Assembly: GCF_000150275.1 (NCBI RefSeq)
Contig: NW_002060953.1
Span: forward strand, 1,437,407-1,501,406
DNA: 64,000 bases
Reading direction: 5' to 3'
Source of the DNA: Trichoplax adhaerens
Taxonomy: Eukaryota; Placozoa; Uniplacotomia; Trichoplacea; Trichoplacidae
In this document: positions 48,430 to 60,000 of the stretch, in pieces
Layout of the letters: each line of letters opens with the position of its first letter
How positions within the stretch are numbered: position 1 is the first letter of the stretch
Position numbers and translations under genes: made by a program
Notes under the pieces: generated by a model
The model's input: the letters and a program-made list of their open reading frames with translations, nothing else
What the model was told of the DNA's origin: nothing
Databases searched by the model: none

Positions 48430-49110
48430 GTACCAGTACAGTGTACAGTACTGTACGTACAGTATTGTACTGTATGATGGTAACGATGGCAAAGTAGTGT
48501 ACACTGTACAGTACAGTACGGTACAATGTACAGTACTGTACAGTACATCAAATACGATCTGCTCTACCGTACACGGTACAGTACAGTACTTCAGTGTCTT
48601 GTACTGTACACTGTACAGTACAGTACAGTACAGTACTGTAAACTGTAAGATACAGTACATGTACTGTACAGTATACTGTACAGTACACACGACGGTGGGC
48701 GTCAAAATACAGTACAGTACAGTACAGAACAGTAAAGTAGACTCAGTACATACTGTACAGTAGTTTACTGTACATACTGTACTGTACTGTACTGTACAGT
48801 ATGATGGTAACGATGTTAAGGTACTGTACAAACAGTACAGTACAGTACTGTACACTGTACAGTACAGTACATCAAATACGATCTGCTCTACCGTACACTG
48901 TACTGTACAGCACAGTACTATAAACTGTAAGATACAGTACATGTACTGTATACACACGACGGTGGGCGTCAAAATACGGTACAAAACAGTACAGTAGACT
49001 CAGTACATACAGTAGTGTATGAAGGTAACGATGGTAAGGTACAAACAGTACTGTATACTGTACAGTACAAACGACGGTGGGCATCAAAATACTGTACGGT
49101 ACAGTTGACT
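48430..49110. repeat. GTAC-rich palindromic block 3 with higher-order repeat
   Basis: This is the densest block of CAGTAC/GTACTG elements in the window, organised into a larger unit. The unit holds GATGGTAACGATGG (48475, 48802, about 49020), ACATCAAATACGATCTGCTC with TACCGTACAC (about 48545 and 48868), GATACAGTACATGTACTG (about 48650 and 48931), and CACGACGGTGGGCGTCAAAATAC (about 48690, 48955, 49072). Successive units are spaced 327 and 218 bases. It lies 140 bases upstream of the carbonic anhydrase start. Frames of 70-190 codons on both strands come from the repeat. Confidence 0.9.
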
Positions 49111-50574
49111 AAGCGCATAGTGTGATATGTACTGTAGACATCAGAAAGGGTAGTTGTACCCGATGTAGCTTCCCATACGTGAGTCCAGTCTCAGTCAAAG
49201 CGAGACACGTCTTCCGTCATCATGGCAACCGCCATCCAATCTTTCTGACTACTCGACTTCCACGACTATCGTCGCAAACCAATAGTTGGCTGCAAGCCGT
49301 TATTTTCGAAACGAGAAATCAAGGTGGCGAGTAAAGTAGTCGAAGCTTGACCAGTCTCAAAATAATCGTTTCATATTCTTGGTGTACACTTGCACGATCA
49401 GTCTACAACTTTCCTCCAGTCTTAGTGCTTAGTTGTTGTTGAATTATTCCCTTATTTGGACGATATTACTATCATCGAATAACAAGCATCATTCAATGTG
49501 CAATGGAAGGTAAGTTACATACCTGTCCATGGATTACTGGTATGACTTGAATGAACAAGGGCACCAGTGCCATCCATCAAGAGCTGTATTTTAAACCGAT
49601 CATATACTTTACTAGACGTAGAATGGTAATCCTTCCCATCGAACACAAGATAGTATGGCTAAAATACAATACATCCCATTCTATCATGACCATGCCTACT
49701 AGACAGTACAGTATAGTGTATCCCAAACAGTTTGGAGAGAGACGCATACAGTAGTTTTAAAGTAGGGATAGCTTAGCGTGGTTGTCGGCAATCAATGACA
49801 GGCTACGCATTCAAGCTGGAGCAGTAAATCATTTCACTAGCTTTGTCCAAAACGACATGATTGTTCAGGATGACTTTATTCACTTTTGTACAGCAGTAAA
49901 ATGGACGCTCGAGATGTTATGGACTGTTGACATTAAATTAGATTAGTTAATACAAGTCGTGTTAAGCGCAACTACGAGCATGGACAATTCATTTTATTGG
50001 ATGCCCTTCGACACTATCTGTTATAGTAATAACCCATTAGCTACCATAGTAAATCATGGTATACTTGCTTTGATTCTGTAAAAATTAGTCTGCCATGAAA
50101 GGATTATGGGTTAATAAAAGTAGCCATCATAATACGATCGTACCCTACTTCACGCGATCGGCAGTACCAGCGATATTAGATGCAGTAACACCTTATTTAA
50201 AATTCATCATGGTTTGTCGACTTGATCACCCTTCTGCTCTAGTGTGTATTTTAACTGAACGCTAATATGTCAATGAATGAAGATTGTTCCAATGAATACG
50301 TCGATGATTGTTGCAACAGCGAGTTATTTAATTAGAGACGAATTATTAGTGTAAAGATAGTAAGTTATGATCGAACATGATCGTCAAGTCAAGTGCTATG
50401 ACGAAAGTGAAAATACAGCTGATACTATAATTGGAGTACTTGCCTACTACAGGATTGACATTTGTATAAATTGTCGTAGTAAAATGTTCAGATCGAAAGG
50501 TCTGTCATTTTCTTTACAATCTTACTTTGATTAAACCAATGATCGTTCATAGGATGTTAATTAATGTTGTTAAG
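49111..50574. other. Intergenic or upstream part of the RGG gene, no exon resolved
   Basis: 49.1-49.8 kb is GC-richer than the surroundings and holds no recognisable protein. The rest is AT-rich. The first exon(s) of the RGG-rich gene, including its start codon, should lie here but could not be fixed. An ATG at 50266 opens only a 22-codon frame. Confidence 0.45.
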
Positions 50575-51908
50575 GTTCTAATTATGATGGTCGAGGTCGT
50601 GGTAGAGGTAGAGGCAGACGCAAGGGTCGAGGTCTGAATAGAGGTAACGGTAGAACAGCCGCTAACCGTAGTAATGATGGAAGAAATGAGGATACTGACA
50701 CATCCAGAGGTGAGAATCGTTTTGTCAATAATACAGATAGACCAAGTAGGGGTGCTTCAAGAGGTGGCAGACGTGGAAGAAGAGGTGGACCAGCGGTAAG
50801 TAATATATATATATACCTTTCAAGCTAAGCAAGTGTAGCGTAATTGTTAGAATCTAGCTATACACTATGGTCTTATTATCATGTGGATACATTGTAAACA
50901 GGCATATCTATAGAACATTGTACAACATGGACAAATTTTCAACTGTGAATGACATCAAAATAATCGCTTTAGTTAACACTTCAACTCCATATCAAATAGA
51001 TGCACAACAGTGTTTTCAATGAATACTAATTGATATCATTATTTACCACTATGAATACATATTAGTATTACTCACAGCCGCAATACTATGATGATGAATT
51101 CCAAGATCAAGTGGAATACGATGACTTTGATGATAGACGATTAAATAACCCCCGCAATAGAAATCGGCAAAATAGAGATGCCCATATAAGCAAGGCAAGA
51201 CAGGCAAATTTAGCAAAAAAAAGGAATTTTTATAAAGTAAAGTCACTAAAATAGAGAGTATCGCACAAAAGTTGATGAAGAGGCTGTACTTCTCTAAAGA
51301 AAATAGTTTCACGTAACTTTCAACCATTGTAGTTACTTCAGGCCCAGTAGCCAGGTAATAACAGTCTTATCTGCTTTTCATTTATCTGTCATTGATGAAA
51401 TTACAGAATCGAAATGAAGAACGAGAAAGCTCTGGTAATAGGTAAGCCATTAAATTATGTCTTGATAGTATGGCTCAACTTTAGGTAAGTTTTGGTGTAT
51501 CTATAATTTCGCAGATATAACAACCCTGACGGGCAAATGTTAACTATCACCATTCCAAATCCTGACGCAATCATGAACACCAAATTCAGGTAATTTTATT
51601 TAATGAATAAATAAGGTCGACATTATAAAATGATAACAATATGTGTGCAATTCATTGTTTAATCTATATGAAGAACTAGTGGTCGCAGTTCTGAATCAAA
51701 ATCAAGAAGTAGAACCTTTCCTCCACGTTTTCGGGATAAACAACCTATACAAGACAGTCAACAAGTTATATTCGTTGCTCAAGATAATGCGAGAAGCAGA
51801 TCACGCGGAAGAAGTCGACGTAAATATCGAGGTAGAGGCCGAGGAAAACCGCAAGAAGAACAGAATTTTCGTTCAGAAGATCAGGTTCGATACACAAGAA
51901 TTGCGTGA
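50575..51908 (+). CDS. RGG/RG-rich RNA-binding protein resembling mRNA-export adaptors, 5' end incomplete
   Basis: Five phase-matched exons: 50575-50795, 51066-51236, 51407-51441, 51515-51589 and 51680-51908 (TGA). Exon 1 encodes Arg/Gly repeats (DGRGRGRGRGRRKGRG, then RGASRGGRRGRRGG). Exon 2 has a Tyr/Asp-rich start (YYSQPQYYDDEF) and a basic end, KARQANLAKKRNFYK. Exon 4 gives GQMLTITIPNPDAIM. The last exon is Arg/Ser-rich (SRSRGRSRRKYRGRGRGK) and ends VRYTRIA. The order of RG-rich region, KARQANL element and xLTVSIDNP-like motif recalls UIF/FYTTD1, which bridges UAP56 and NXF1 in nuclear mRNA export. The RG/RS tracts suggest RNA binding and arginine methylation. The UAP56-binding motif expected at the N-terminus was not found because the first exon is missing. 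Family assignment is tentative; an RGG protein is certain if the exons are correct. Confidence 0.65.
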
Positions 51909-52920
51909 ATAAATTCATTACAACCGTAAAAATTTACTCTTATCAGTATTGCTTTTGACTTTCCCTCTCAGTCCTACAACGCAACAGAAAGAGAGGTGGC
52001 ATTCATCCCTAGCGGCCGATCTGTTAAAATGTATTAGAAATAGCCGAGATTCTTCACGAGGATCATGAATCAGGATAACAAAGTTTATTTCCCAATTTTT
52101 TCAGTGTAGATACTTGCTTTAGGCAATTAATATCATATTATATGTAGAGTCTAATTAATTCATTGTTGTAAATGAGCAAAATTTATGATAGATTTAGAAA
52201 GTTTAGTAGCTCATCATTTATTCATCTACTCGTATTGGGTGCGTTATTTTATCATGCCTGGCAACTGCCAATCCATTAAGAATCAATGCCATTGAAATTA
52301 CACCAAAACGGTACTATCAATACGAATATGAACTAAATCAGTTATCCCTTGCTCATATTTTATTGTGTATTCAATGGATGTTCGTAATGGTAGTATCTTA
52401 TTGCAGTCGCATTGTTAATAACATTATTTTCAGCAGGTTTTTAATTAATAGCAATATAAGACTGCTTTCTTTCAATTGTAGAATATTGTATGAGTTTCAA
52501 TAGTATATAAAAATAATCATCACCTGTAAAAGTTTAAAATTAATGTATATTATTTTTAATATTATCATCATTTTCATTATCATTCAATGATTTTATGAAT
52601 TTTGATGTTCAAGCTGCGGGTTGATTAACTTCGGCTGCAATTACGAAGCGTCGAATAAAATTGTGTATCAGACATGAAAATCAAACTTGTGTCTTATTAT
52701 AAAAGTGAGAGAATAAATGGCATACGATAATTATATTCTCAACTGGTAGGACAGTTACAAATTCTGATTGCTGACTGATGTGGGAATTTTTTGCACCATC
52801 AATCAAACCTAATGTTCACGAGGTGTTAAGAAGCCTATCCGAAATAAGACCCCATGGCGTTGCTTTATTTCGTTCACGTTCTATCTTCGTGATACGGCAT
52901 ATTAATTTCATTTTTATATC
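51909..52920. other. Convergent intergenic, no gene seen
   Basis: AT-rich DNA between the 3' ends of the RGG gene (+) and the SLC49 gene (-). The plus-strand frame at 52778-52993 overlaps the last SLC49 exon and is not supported as a gene. Confidence 0.5.
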
Positions 52921-55900
52921 TTACGTGGCCATATTCTCACGCCTTCTCTCCAATTTAATTATCCCTAAATTAGCAAATAGCAATTTAACATAAAATAATT
53001 TATTTAGGTATTTACTCAGTACCGATAAAACCGAGTCTGTTTTCCAAACGCAGTTTATTAATCAAAATGTTATAATTAAAATTATTCATGGCATAATATT
53101 TTAAAGTCAGAGTAATCAATTTATTCACAAACTACAGCTACTTACAGGTTAAAATCATGCCTAAAGCCAATAAACCAATTAAGACACAATTTGCGATTAA
53201 AGTATGGGATGGACGATTAAGAATTCTGTCCATGATACTTATTAATGATATTCCAAAGATCTGATAAAACAAAAATTATACTCTGAGGTAACAAGTTTAT
53301 CTACCGTTTGCAACGAAGGAATCAACGATGAGCTAATCATCAGGATTGCCCTCCTTATTGCAAGCGCCAAACATTAAATGAAAACTCAGTATTGTAACTA
53401 TCTCGTAGACACAGCAGTAGTCTAACCTCTTTTCAAAGTATTACTTAAGAACTATTGCATTAAAAACCGTCAGGCGTAACAGTAATGCAATGAATAGAGT
53501 TTTAGTCTCTAAGATTCGAAATCCACTCAGTCAAAATTTGAAAACGACTCTACTGTGATTTTATGTTAAACTAGCAATAAATCATAAATCTATTTATGTC
53601 TAGTAAATCTAACCTGAGCAGAACAATTTAACAAACCAGATGATAGCCCTTCAGAAATAGGATACGTCATTTCAGCCGCAAACTCAAATCCAACGGGCAA
53701 TATGGCCGTAGCAAAGAATCTATTCGAAAAAAAGTGAAGATTGCTTACGCACAAAGAATTCTTCGCTATGTCCAGCAATGAACTACTGTATAAATTATTC
53801 AAAATGAAGAATTACCCAAAAGCACCACAAATAAAATAAAGTACTTCAAGTTGTTTAAAATAAACTCCTAGGGTGAACGCTACAGCGGCGATGACGGAGA
53901 AAATGTAGAACGTGACCGTAGTCCCTCTATAGAGAATCATTAAGGTAGAAAACTGCAGTTCCAAGGACATACCATCATTTGAACTCAATTATAGGCGTAT
54001 ATGGTAACGAATCAAGAAGTGTAAATACTAACTTGAATCGCCTAGTCCAATCAAGCCAAAATCCAACCAGAAAGGCTCCAACTAGACCACTAATAATAAG
54101 AATAAAGCCCATAATACCCACAGCCACTTCTTGATTCTATTTCAGTCAGTGAAATTTATCAAAACGTCTAGTTTGGCGTATACCTAAGCCTAATCTCCTG
54201 CCAAGATTATATTTTTATTCATTAAATACAAGAGCATGCAATTACCGGTATTTCCGGTAAGATAATTTCGCCTAGAAGTGTCGAAATTGCGTAGTAGCTT
54301 CCAGTAATTATTCCTAAATATTTGCAAAATAGATTCGTAAATACTGTAGGCTCAATTTTATTGAATAGATTTACTTTTCATGATCCTGTACCATACTATC
54401 CGTTACGATATGATTATTACAAATGTAATCTAGAGAGGACAATCAACTTGCTGGCAACGTATTCTTCGAATAAAATGGATCACATACCATAAGATATTAA
54501 CAGAAGCATAAAATTTCGATTCATTATTAGCATTTTTATGTCTCTCGTAAAGGGATGTCTAGGTGTAACGATGATGTGATTTTGATTCCCTGATATACTC
54601 TCTTGATCATCATCACGCGCTAACTGTAAGTCTAAGAAATAAAACGAAATTTAAATAAGTTACATATTAAATGCCTGATAGCAATCGCAAATAGTACTCT
54701 ATTCAAAATGTGAAAAGATTACTAGCCTTTATGGCTATTAATACAGTCAAGAATGCAGAATCAAACAAATCATGACTACTTAAAATAAAGCAAACTACCC
54801 CCTGCGTTACCTAATACTGACGGAATGTTCTCGTTATCATTATATTGCGCAGTTCCTGTTAATGAAAAGTATAATTTCGTGGAATTAATACAGTTATAAC
54901 CAGTGGATATTAAAGTGAGTTCAAGATCGTCTCTTAGAAACGGTATTATTAATCAACTATTAATGACAAATTTGGGTTCACCATAACGGACGTTAAGGTC
55001 CTTGCTGATATTATTATTCAATTTTTCCGTTCGTGGCTCTTGAGGAAATACTATATATTCATGATAAGATCATTAAACAGTTCAAGCAATTTAAATTTCA
55101 ATAAAAAAAATCATATAAAGTGCGTGGTGGCACCAAAATACCTATGAAAATTAAAATGATGATGATCATGCATGAGCATGCTTGAGCTAATAGTAAATTC
55201 GATAAGTTATGGCTGAACACAGCTTGATTAATAACCACTGGGACCGATATAGGAGAAAGAATAAAGCCGATAGCAGATCCGACCTGTGGAATAATTCTGT
55301 TTAGTAAACGTATTAACGCACTAATTGAAATAGTTTGAGTTTTCGACAGATAACAATAATTTTTACTTAAAGCTCACCTGATTAGCAAACACAGCTATTG
55401 CTGTTGCTGCTGATCGCTGATTCATAGGAAACCAAATAGCTGCCAACCTAAGAATATTATAATAAATGTAAAAATTGATCCTCTATTATGAATAGTCTAG
55501 CCGAAGAAAAATGATATTCATACGTAAATACCAAGCTTTTTAACCTCCTATACTAAAATGACATCTGAAAAAAATTCTATCATTTTTATGCCAGAAATCA
55601 AATATTAAATTTTCTCACGACCAGCTAGGAACATGTCAGAAATAGAAAGCCTACTTTGCTGGAATTCCTAATGTGAAGGATTGAGCCAATGAAGAAACTA
55701 TCTGGCCTACCATCAGCAACCAAAACGTATCAGGATGACTTCCTGAGTATCGTAACCATGCACCAATAGCATTTAGGAGTCCTCCATATGTAACAGCCGC
55801 TTTTAAACCATCCGTTTCCAGCAACCAGGTGGAAGGTAAAATAAATAGAATGTAAGTAGCCATGTATATTTGAGATAACCAGTTAATCGCCGTGGAAGTA

Positions 55901-57057
55901 ACATTATAATAGCCTATCAAAGGCATCAATGAGTCAATCTGACCAATAACGCAATTGAGTGAGATCATATTGTGAATACACAGATCAATTTTAGAAATAT
56001 GTGAATGAGGTATGGGTTCAGTTTTTATTAAAGAGAGACTAGTGGTGGTGGCTATTCCTCCTAGCAATGGAAAGCTCGTCAGTGTTGTAGTCATATACAG
56101 TAGTCTATAGGTGGGTGTCGGAAAGAATAAAGCTACCAGCAAGCTGACAGTAAATAACTTTCTAGCTGTAGTTTTAATTTCCTAGTTACAAATTTCATAG
56201 TAAAGTATTAAAGCCTATTCTATCGACAAATATCGTTGCAGGCAGTAGTTTGAATTTCTTAACCAAGTACTAACGCCTATTCTATGAGCAGATACAGTAT
56301 ACTTGCAACAACATAGCAATGTAGCAATGGCTTTAATCCCCTTGTTCTAAATTTCCCAACTGACTACTAAAAAGCCTACTGTATGAATATTACGCGTATG
56401 AGCAGATATCCTAGCGATAATCAAGCAATCTAGTAATTTTAATTTTCGTTATTTTGAAGGAGTTTCCTAACAGTACTAAAGCTTATCCTATGGACAGATA
56501 CCTTTGCGACAATCAAAACAATTTAGCTGTAATGTTTAATTTCCTAACAAAGTTCTAAAGCCTATTCTATGGACAGATATCCAGCAATCACTGTACAGTA
56601 TGCTCTATACTGTAGACTAGAAGGTGGAAAAAAATGCTGAGATTTCCTTACTTAGTATTTAGGTTAATGACTTCGGGGACAGTGAATTAGCATTGCTAAG
56701 CTGTTGTACCTTACTCGCTAAATTTTGCCAATTGAACTGCAGTTCTGTCATTGTGTGTTCAAACATGGCAATAATAAAATATAATGCAATAAATAGCAAA
56801 ACGATGATGTAATGCAAACCTTCCAATTGCACAGCGATTGGCGCAAACGTTATCCATTGCATTCCATTGCTACCAGTTAATAACGAAAAAGCAAAGAGAG
56901 CCATAAAACGCTTACGTCGATTATCTTTACTAGTAAGAGAGTCATTTGTAGATTGGCACTCTTGTTTGCTATTGCTAGCGATGATTATGGGAACTGTGTC
57001 GGCGTTTTCATCGCTTTCATGAGTTACAACATGTTGTCGATTTTCCATAGGGATCAT
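52921..57057 (-). CDS. SLC49-family major facilitator transporter (FLVCR/MFSD7-like), 528 aa
   Basis: Thirteen exons on the minus strand: 57057-56820, 55913-55655, 55447-55378, 55283-55142, 55050-54982, 54855-54811, 54631-54488, 54313-54246, 54136-54033, 53926-53816, 53719-53614, 53260-53146 and 53036-52921. All phases agree and the sum of 1587 bases gives 528 residues. Diagnostic stretches are [15 protein letters not shown] in helix 1, [65 protein letters not shown] and [15 protein letters not shown]. An FPQEPRTE loop follows the sixth helix. The family includes choline/haem-linked FLVCR1/2 and MFSD7. QW in helix 1 is also present in FLVCR1, but substrate cannot be assigned. The last exon is the least certain: its product (ending in ERRRENMAT) has no family match and its acceptor is ordinary. 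Confidence 0.9.
56164..56600. repeat. Diverged minisatellite in intron 1 of the SLC49 gene
   Basis: Five imperfect copies of a unit whose core on the plus strand is AAGCCTATTCTATGGACAGATATC. The core is followed by a stretch like GCGACAATCAAGCAATTTAG and AATTTCCTAACAAAGTACTA. Cores start near 56214, 56276, 56375, 56482 and 56561, with spacing of 62, 99, 107 and 79 bases. Confidence 0.7.
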
Positions 57058-60000
57058 TAATTAGTTATGGATAGCACTATAGGTATACAATCTGTTTAGA
57101 GACTAGATTAGCCAAGTTGTCCTTGCTCTTGAAACCAAAAGATAGTCAGGGTATAACAACGTAAAACATGTACAGGATATGTATTAATTTCCACCAACCT
57201 TCGCGTACATAAAAAATGATTCTGTTCACCAATGTCGATGAATTGTTATACTTCCTCACACTGTTCTTGCAGTAGAATTATGCCAAACTATGTCTAATAC
57301 CGTAATATCTTGACCCTGACGAATAAAAATGGAGACTTTGACAGGAGCTATTTGGTTGCAGCGAGTACAATCATCAACATATAATTTATCAACCACTTGC
57401 AATGGATGAAATTTGGGTTAATTTTTTCAATTTTGACCTAGTAAAATGATTCTTCTACTATAAAACTGTAACAAGCTGCAGTGAATGATATTTATATGCG
57501 AATGTAGCATGTTGATTTATTCGATATAGTTATATATCAATGTCCATCCAGCAAATGGGCAAGACAGCAATAAGCTTACGTTAATAAAATATTTCTTTCC
57601 ACAATGAGTAATAGTGCCAGGATTGATAGACTACTGCCGCGATTGAAGGCCTAGTCTAACTTTGTAACTCGCTTTTCCAATTGGTTATAACGTTGATGTA
57701 ATAATCAAGCGAACAAATTATTCCATACTGTCATTGGGCTTCACCAAGAAAGAATAACAAAGTACAGCGGTGGTGCTTTGCTTCCTTTTAGCTAATGTAC
57801 TAGTGTACAAGTTCATTGCTCGTAAGTAAGTAACATGTCAGTATGAGGTAGAGTACAGTTTAATAACATGGACTGAATATTAATCGGTAGTGGCCATGAC
57901 AGTGGACAGACATGACTAGACGACAGACATACGGTAAACGAAAGAGACGAGAAGTCAGTCAAGGTCTCATGGACTACTAAAAGAGCGAAATCCTCCTCTA
58001 AGTTTTGTCTCTTTTACTAAACCCATCCGTTTAATGATGATAGTAATAAAGGCAGAAGTAAGAGAAAAGATTTTTGCCTCTATGCTAAACAGTATACGGT
58101 ACAGTAGTTGCAAAAAACGTTCACAGACCGTTTCAAAGTCTCCATAACCCAGACCGTATTTTAGCACCATTGCTTTGCCTCTAAAATGTCAAAAATAATG
58201 GATGCTCATTTTTGTATCATGCAAATCAACTATGGAGAACAGATTGTAATAATGCTTTTCTACTTCATGCCAATGAATACAAATACAATCATGATGCAAA
58301 ATCGACGCAATTGAGTCATAATCAATTTTGTTACTTACTGTAGTTAACGTCAGAATTCTTACTACAATTTATCAAATACGACGCCAGACTACGAGCACTC
58401 TTTGGTTGAAATGGCTTATTGCATATGTGATCAATAGGATATAATTAATTAGTTAACTTCATCACCGACAACATACAGTACTTGCGATCGAACCTTGAAC
58501 TAGAGTAACGAGAAACCATACTCCAAAAAAAAAAAATGAGGGACGAAAAGTGGCATTCAGTGCAAAAAATAAGAGGGAGGCACATCATTTTTCCGGCCAT
58601 TTCACTTTAATAGGTTACCATGAAACCATTTATCATACTGCACAAAATCAATCTAGCTGCTAATTAATATATAATCAATTCGAATGTCATCTGCAAGCAG
58701 CCATCGACTGGTCTGCAATAGAAAGTGATGATTTTTGGTCTTTGAAGGGGAAGTAAGAAATTGGTATTTCTCACAATTTTAGCAAATATTTGAACCATAG
58801 GTGTGCCATTTCAACTGTACCGTATTGCGATGGACAAATAACGCTACAGTCAAAAATCAAAATAGGTTTCACAATAGTGATCTCTCTAAGTAGCATTATT
58901 GATTCGATTTTAGACCAGTACAGTACTTTCCAGTGACATTCTACTAATGGACTGTTTTCCATAATTTGTGGCTGTGATATTCAGTAGAAAGATGTTCTCG
59001 TGTTAGAGGTAAGCGTAAACATTTGACATAATAAAATGCCGATGAATGAGTTCATAACTAAATAACTACCGCTTGCTTCGCTGGGCATATAGAATTAATT
59101 GTTTAAAATGATTAATGCTGTTAATTTCAAAACTGGTATGATTAATTATTTAAATCCAATTTTATGGTGTTGCGCATTCTCTGGTAAATCTTCTCTACAC
59201 TTTTATCAAATGCAATAGGGGGTAAGTTGGTTGTAAAATTATAATAGTAATGTTAAGATCTATGATATGAATTCAAAAAAAATTTCTTACGAAAGAATCA
59301 CATATTTTTCATATAGTGCTAATATTACAGTTTACGTATTTATGCCTTGGGTCTATAAGTCAAAAACATATTTTGATATTTAAGCATTATATTTGGAGAG
59401 TTGTAACTTGTCATATTACAATGAATAGATCAAATCAAGATGGATGTTTCTATATTATAAATTTTACTTTTCAATATTTATTGAATCGACAATTCCAATG
59501 TATTTACAAGTGTTCATTATAATTTTAAATCATTTGTTATATGTGGCCATTCCAATCTATATATCCACCAAATTTACTGGAACGAACAGGGCGTAAGTTG
59601 ATACTTAATAACAATAACTTATGATGATACGTATGTGTGCTACAGTATAAATTGAGCTAATTTATCTATTAAAGTAGGTAAATTTAATATAGAATGATGA
59701 TACTGGGTCAGTTTTATATTGTATCAAACATCATACTGAGATAGTTATGTACTAAAAAAGTCTTATATTCGTAAAATATGGCAGCAGAAATCAGATAGCT
59801 GGTAAGATGCAGCTAATATTATAACAATAATAATAATCTAGACTGCCTTTATAATGAGAATATATTTGTTTATTTTGTTCTTACATAATTGAAGCAATAG
59901 CAGAATTATAAATATTAACGTTAAAGACTATTAGCACATAAAATTTGCTATTTTAGATCAATTTTCAACTATTAATTATTTTCTTATTAAGCCTAAAAAT

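Noticed and set aside
48412-48984. Minus-strand frame of 190 codons, and opposing plus-strand frame of 113
   Set aside because: Both are translations of GTAC repeats (endless Tyr/Cys/Thr/Val/Leu). They are open only because the repeat lacks stop codons.
51345-51357. Possible micro-exon (GCCCAGTAGCCAG between AG and GTAATA) in the RGG gene
   Set aside because: In the required phase it contains TAG. Joining the flanking exons directly keeps the frame.
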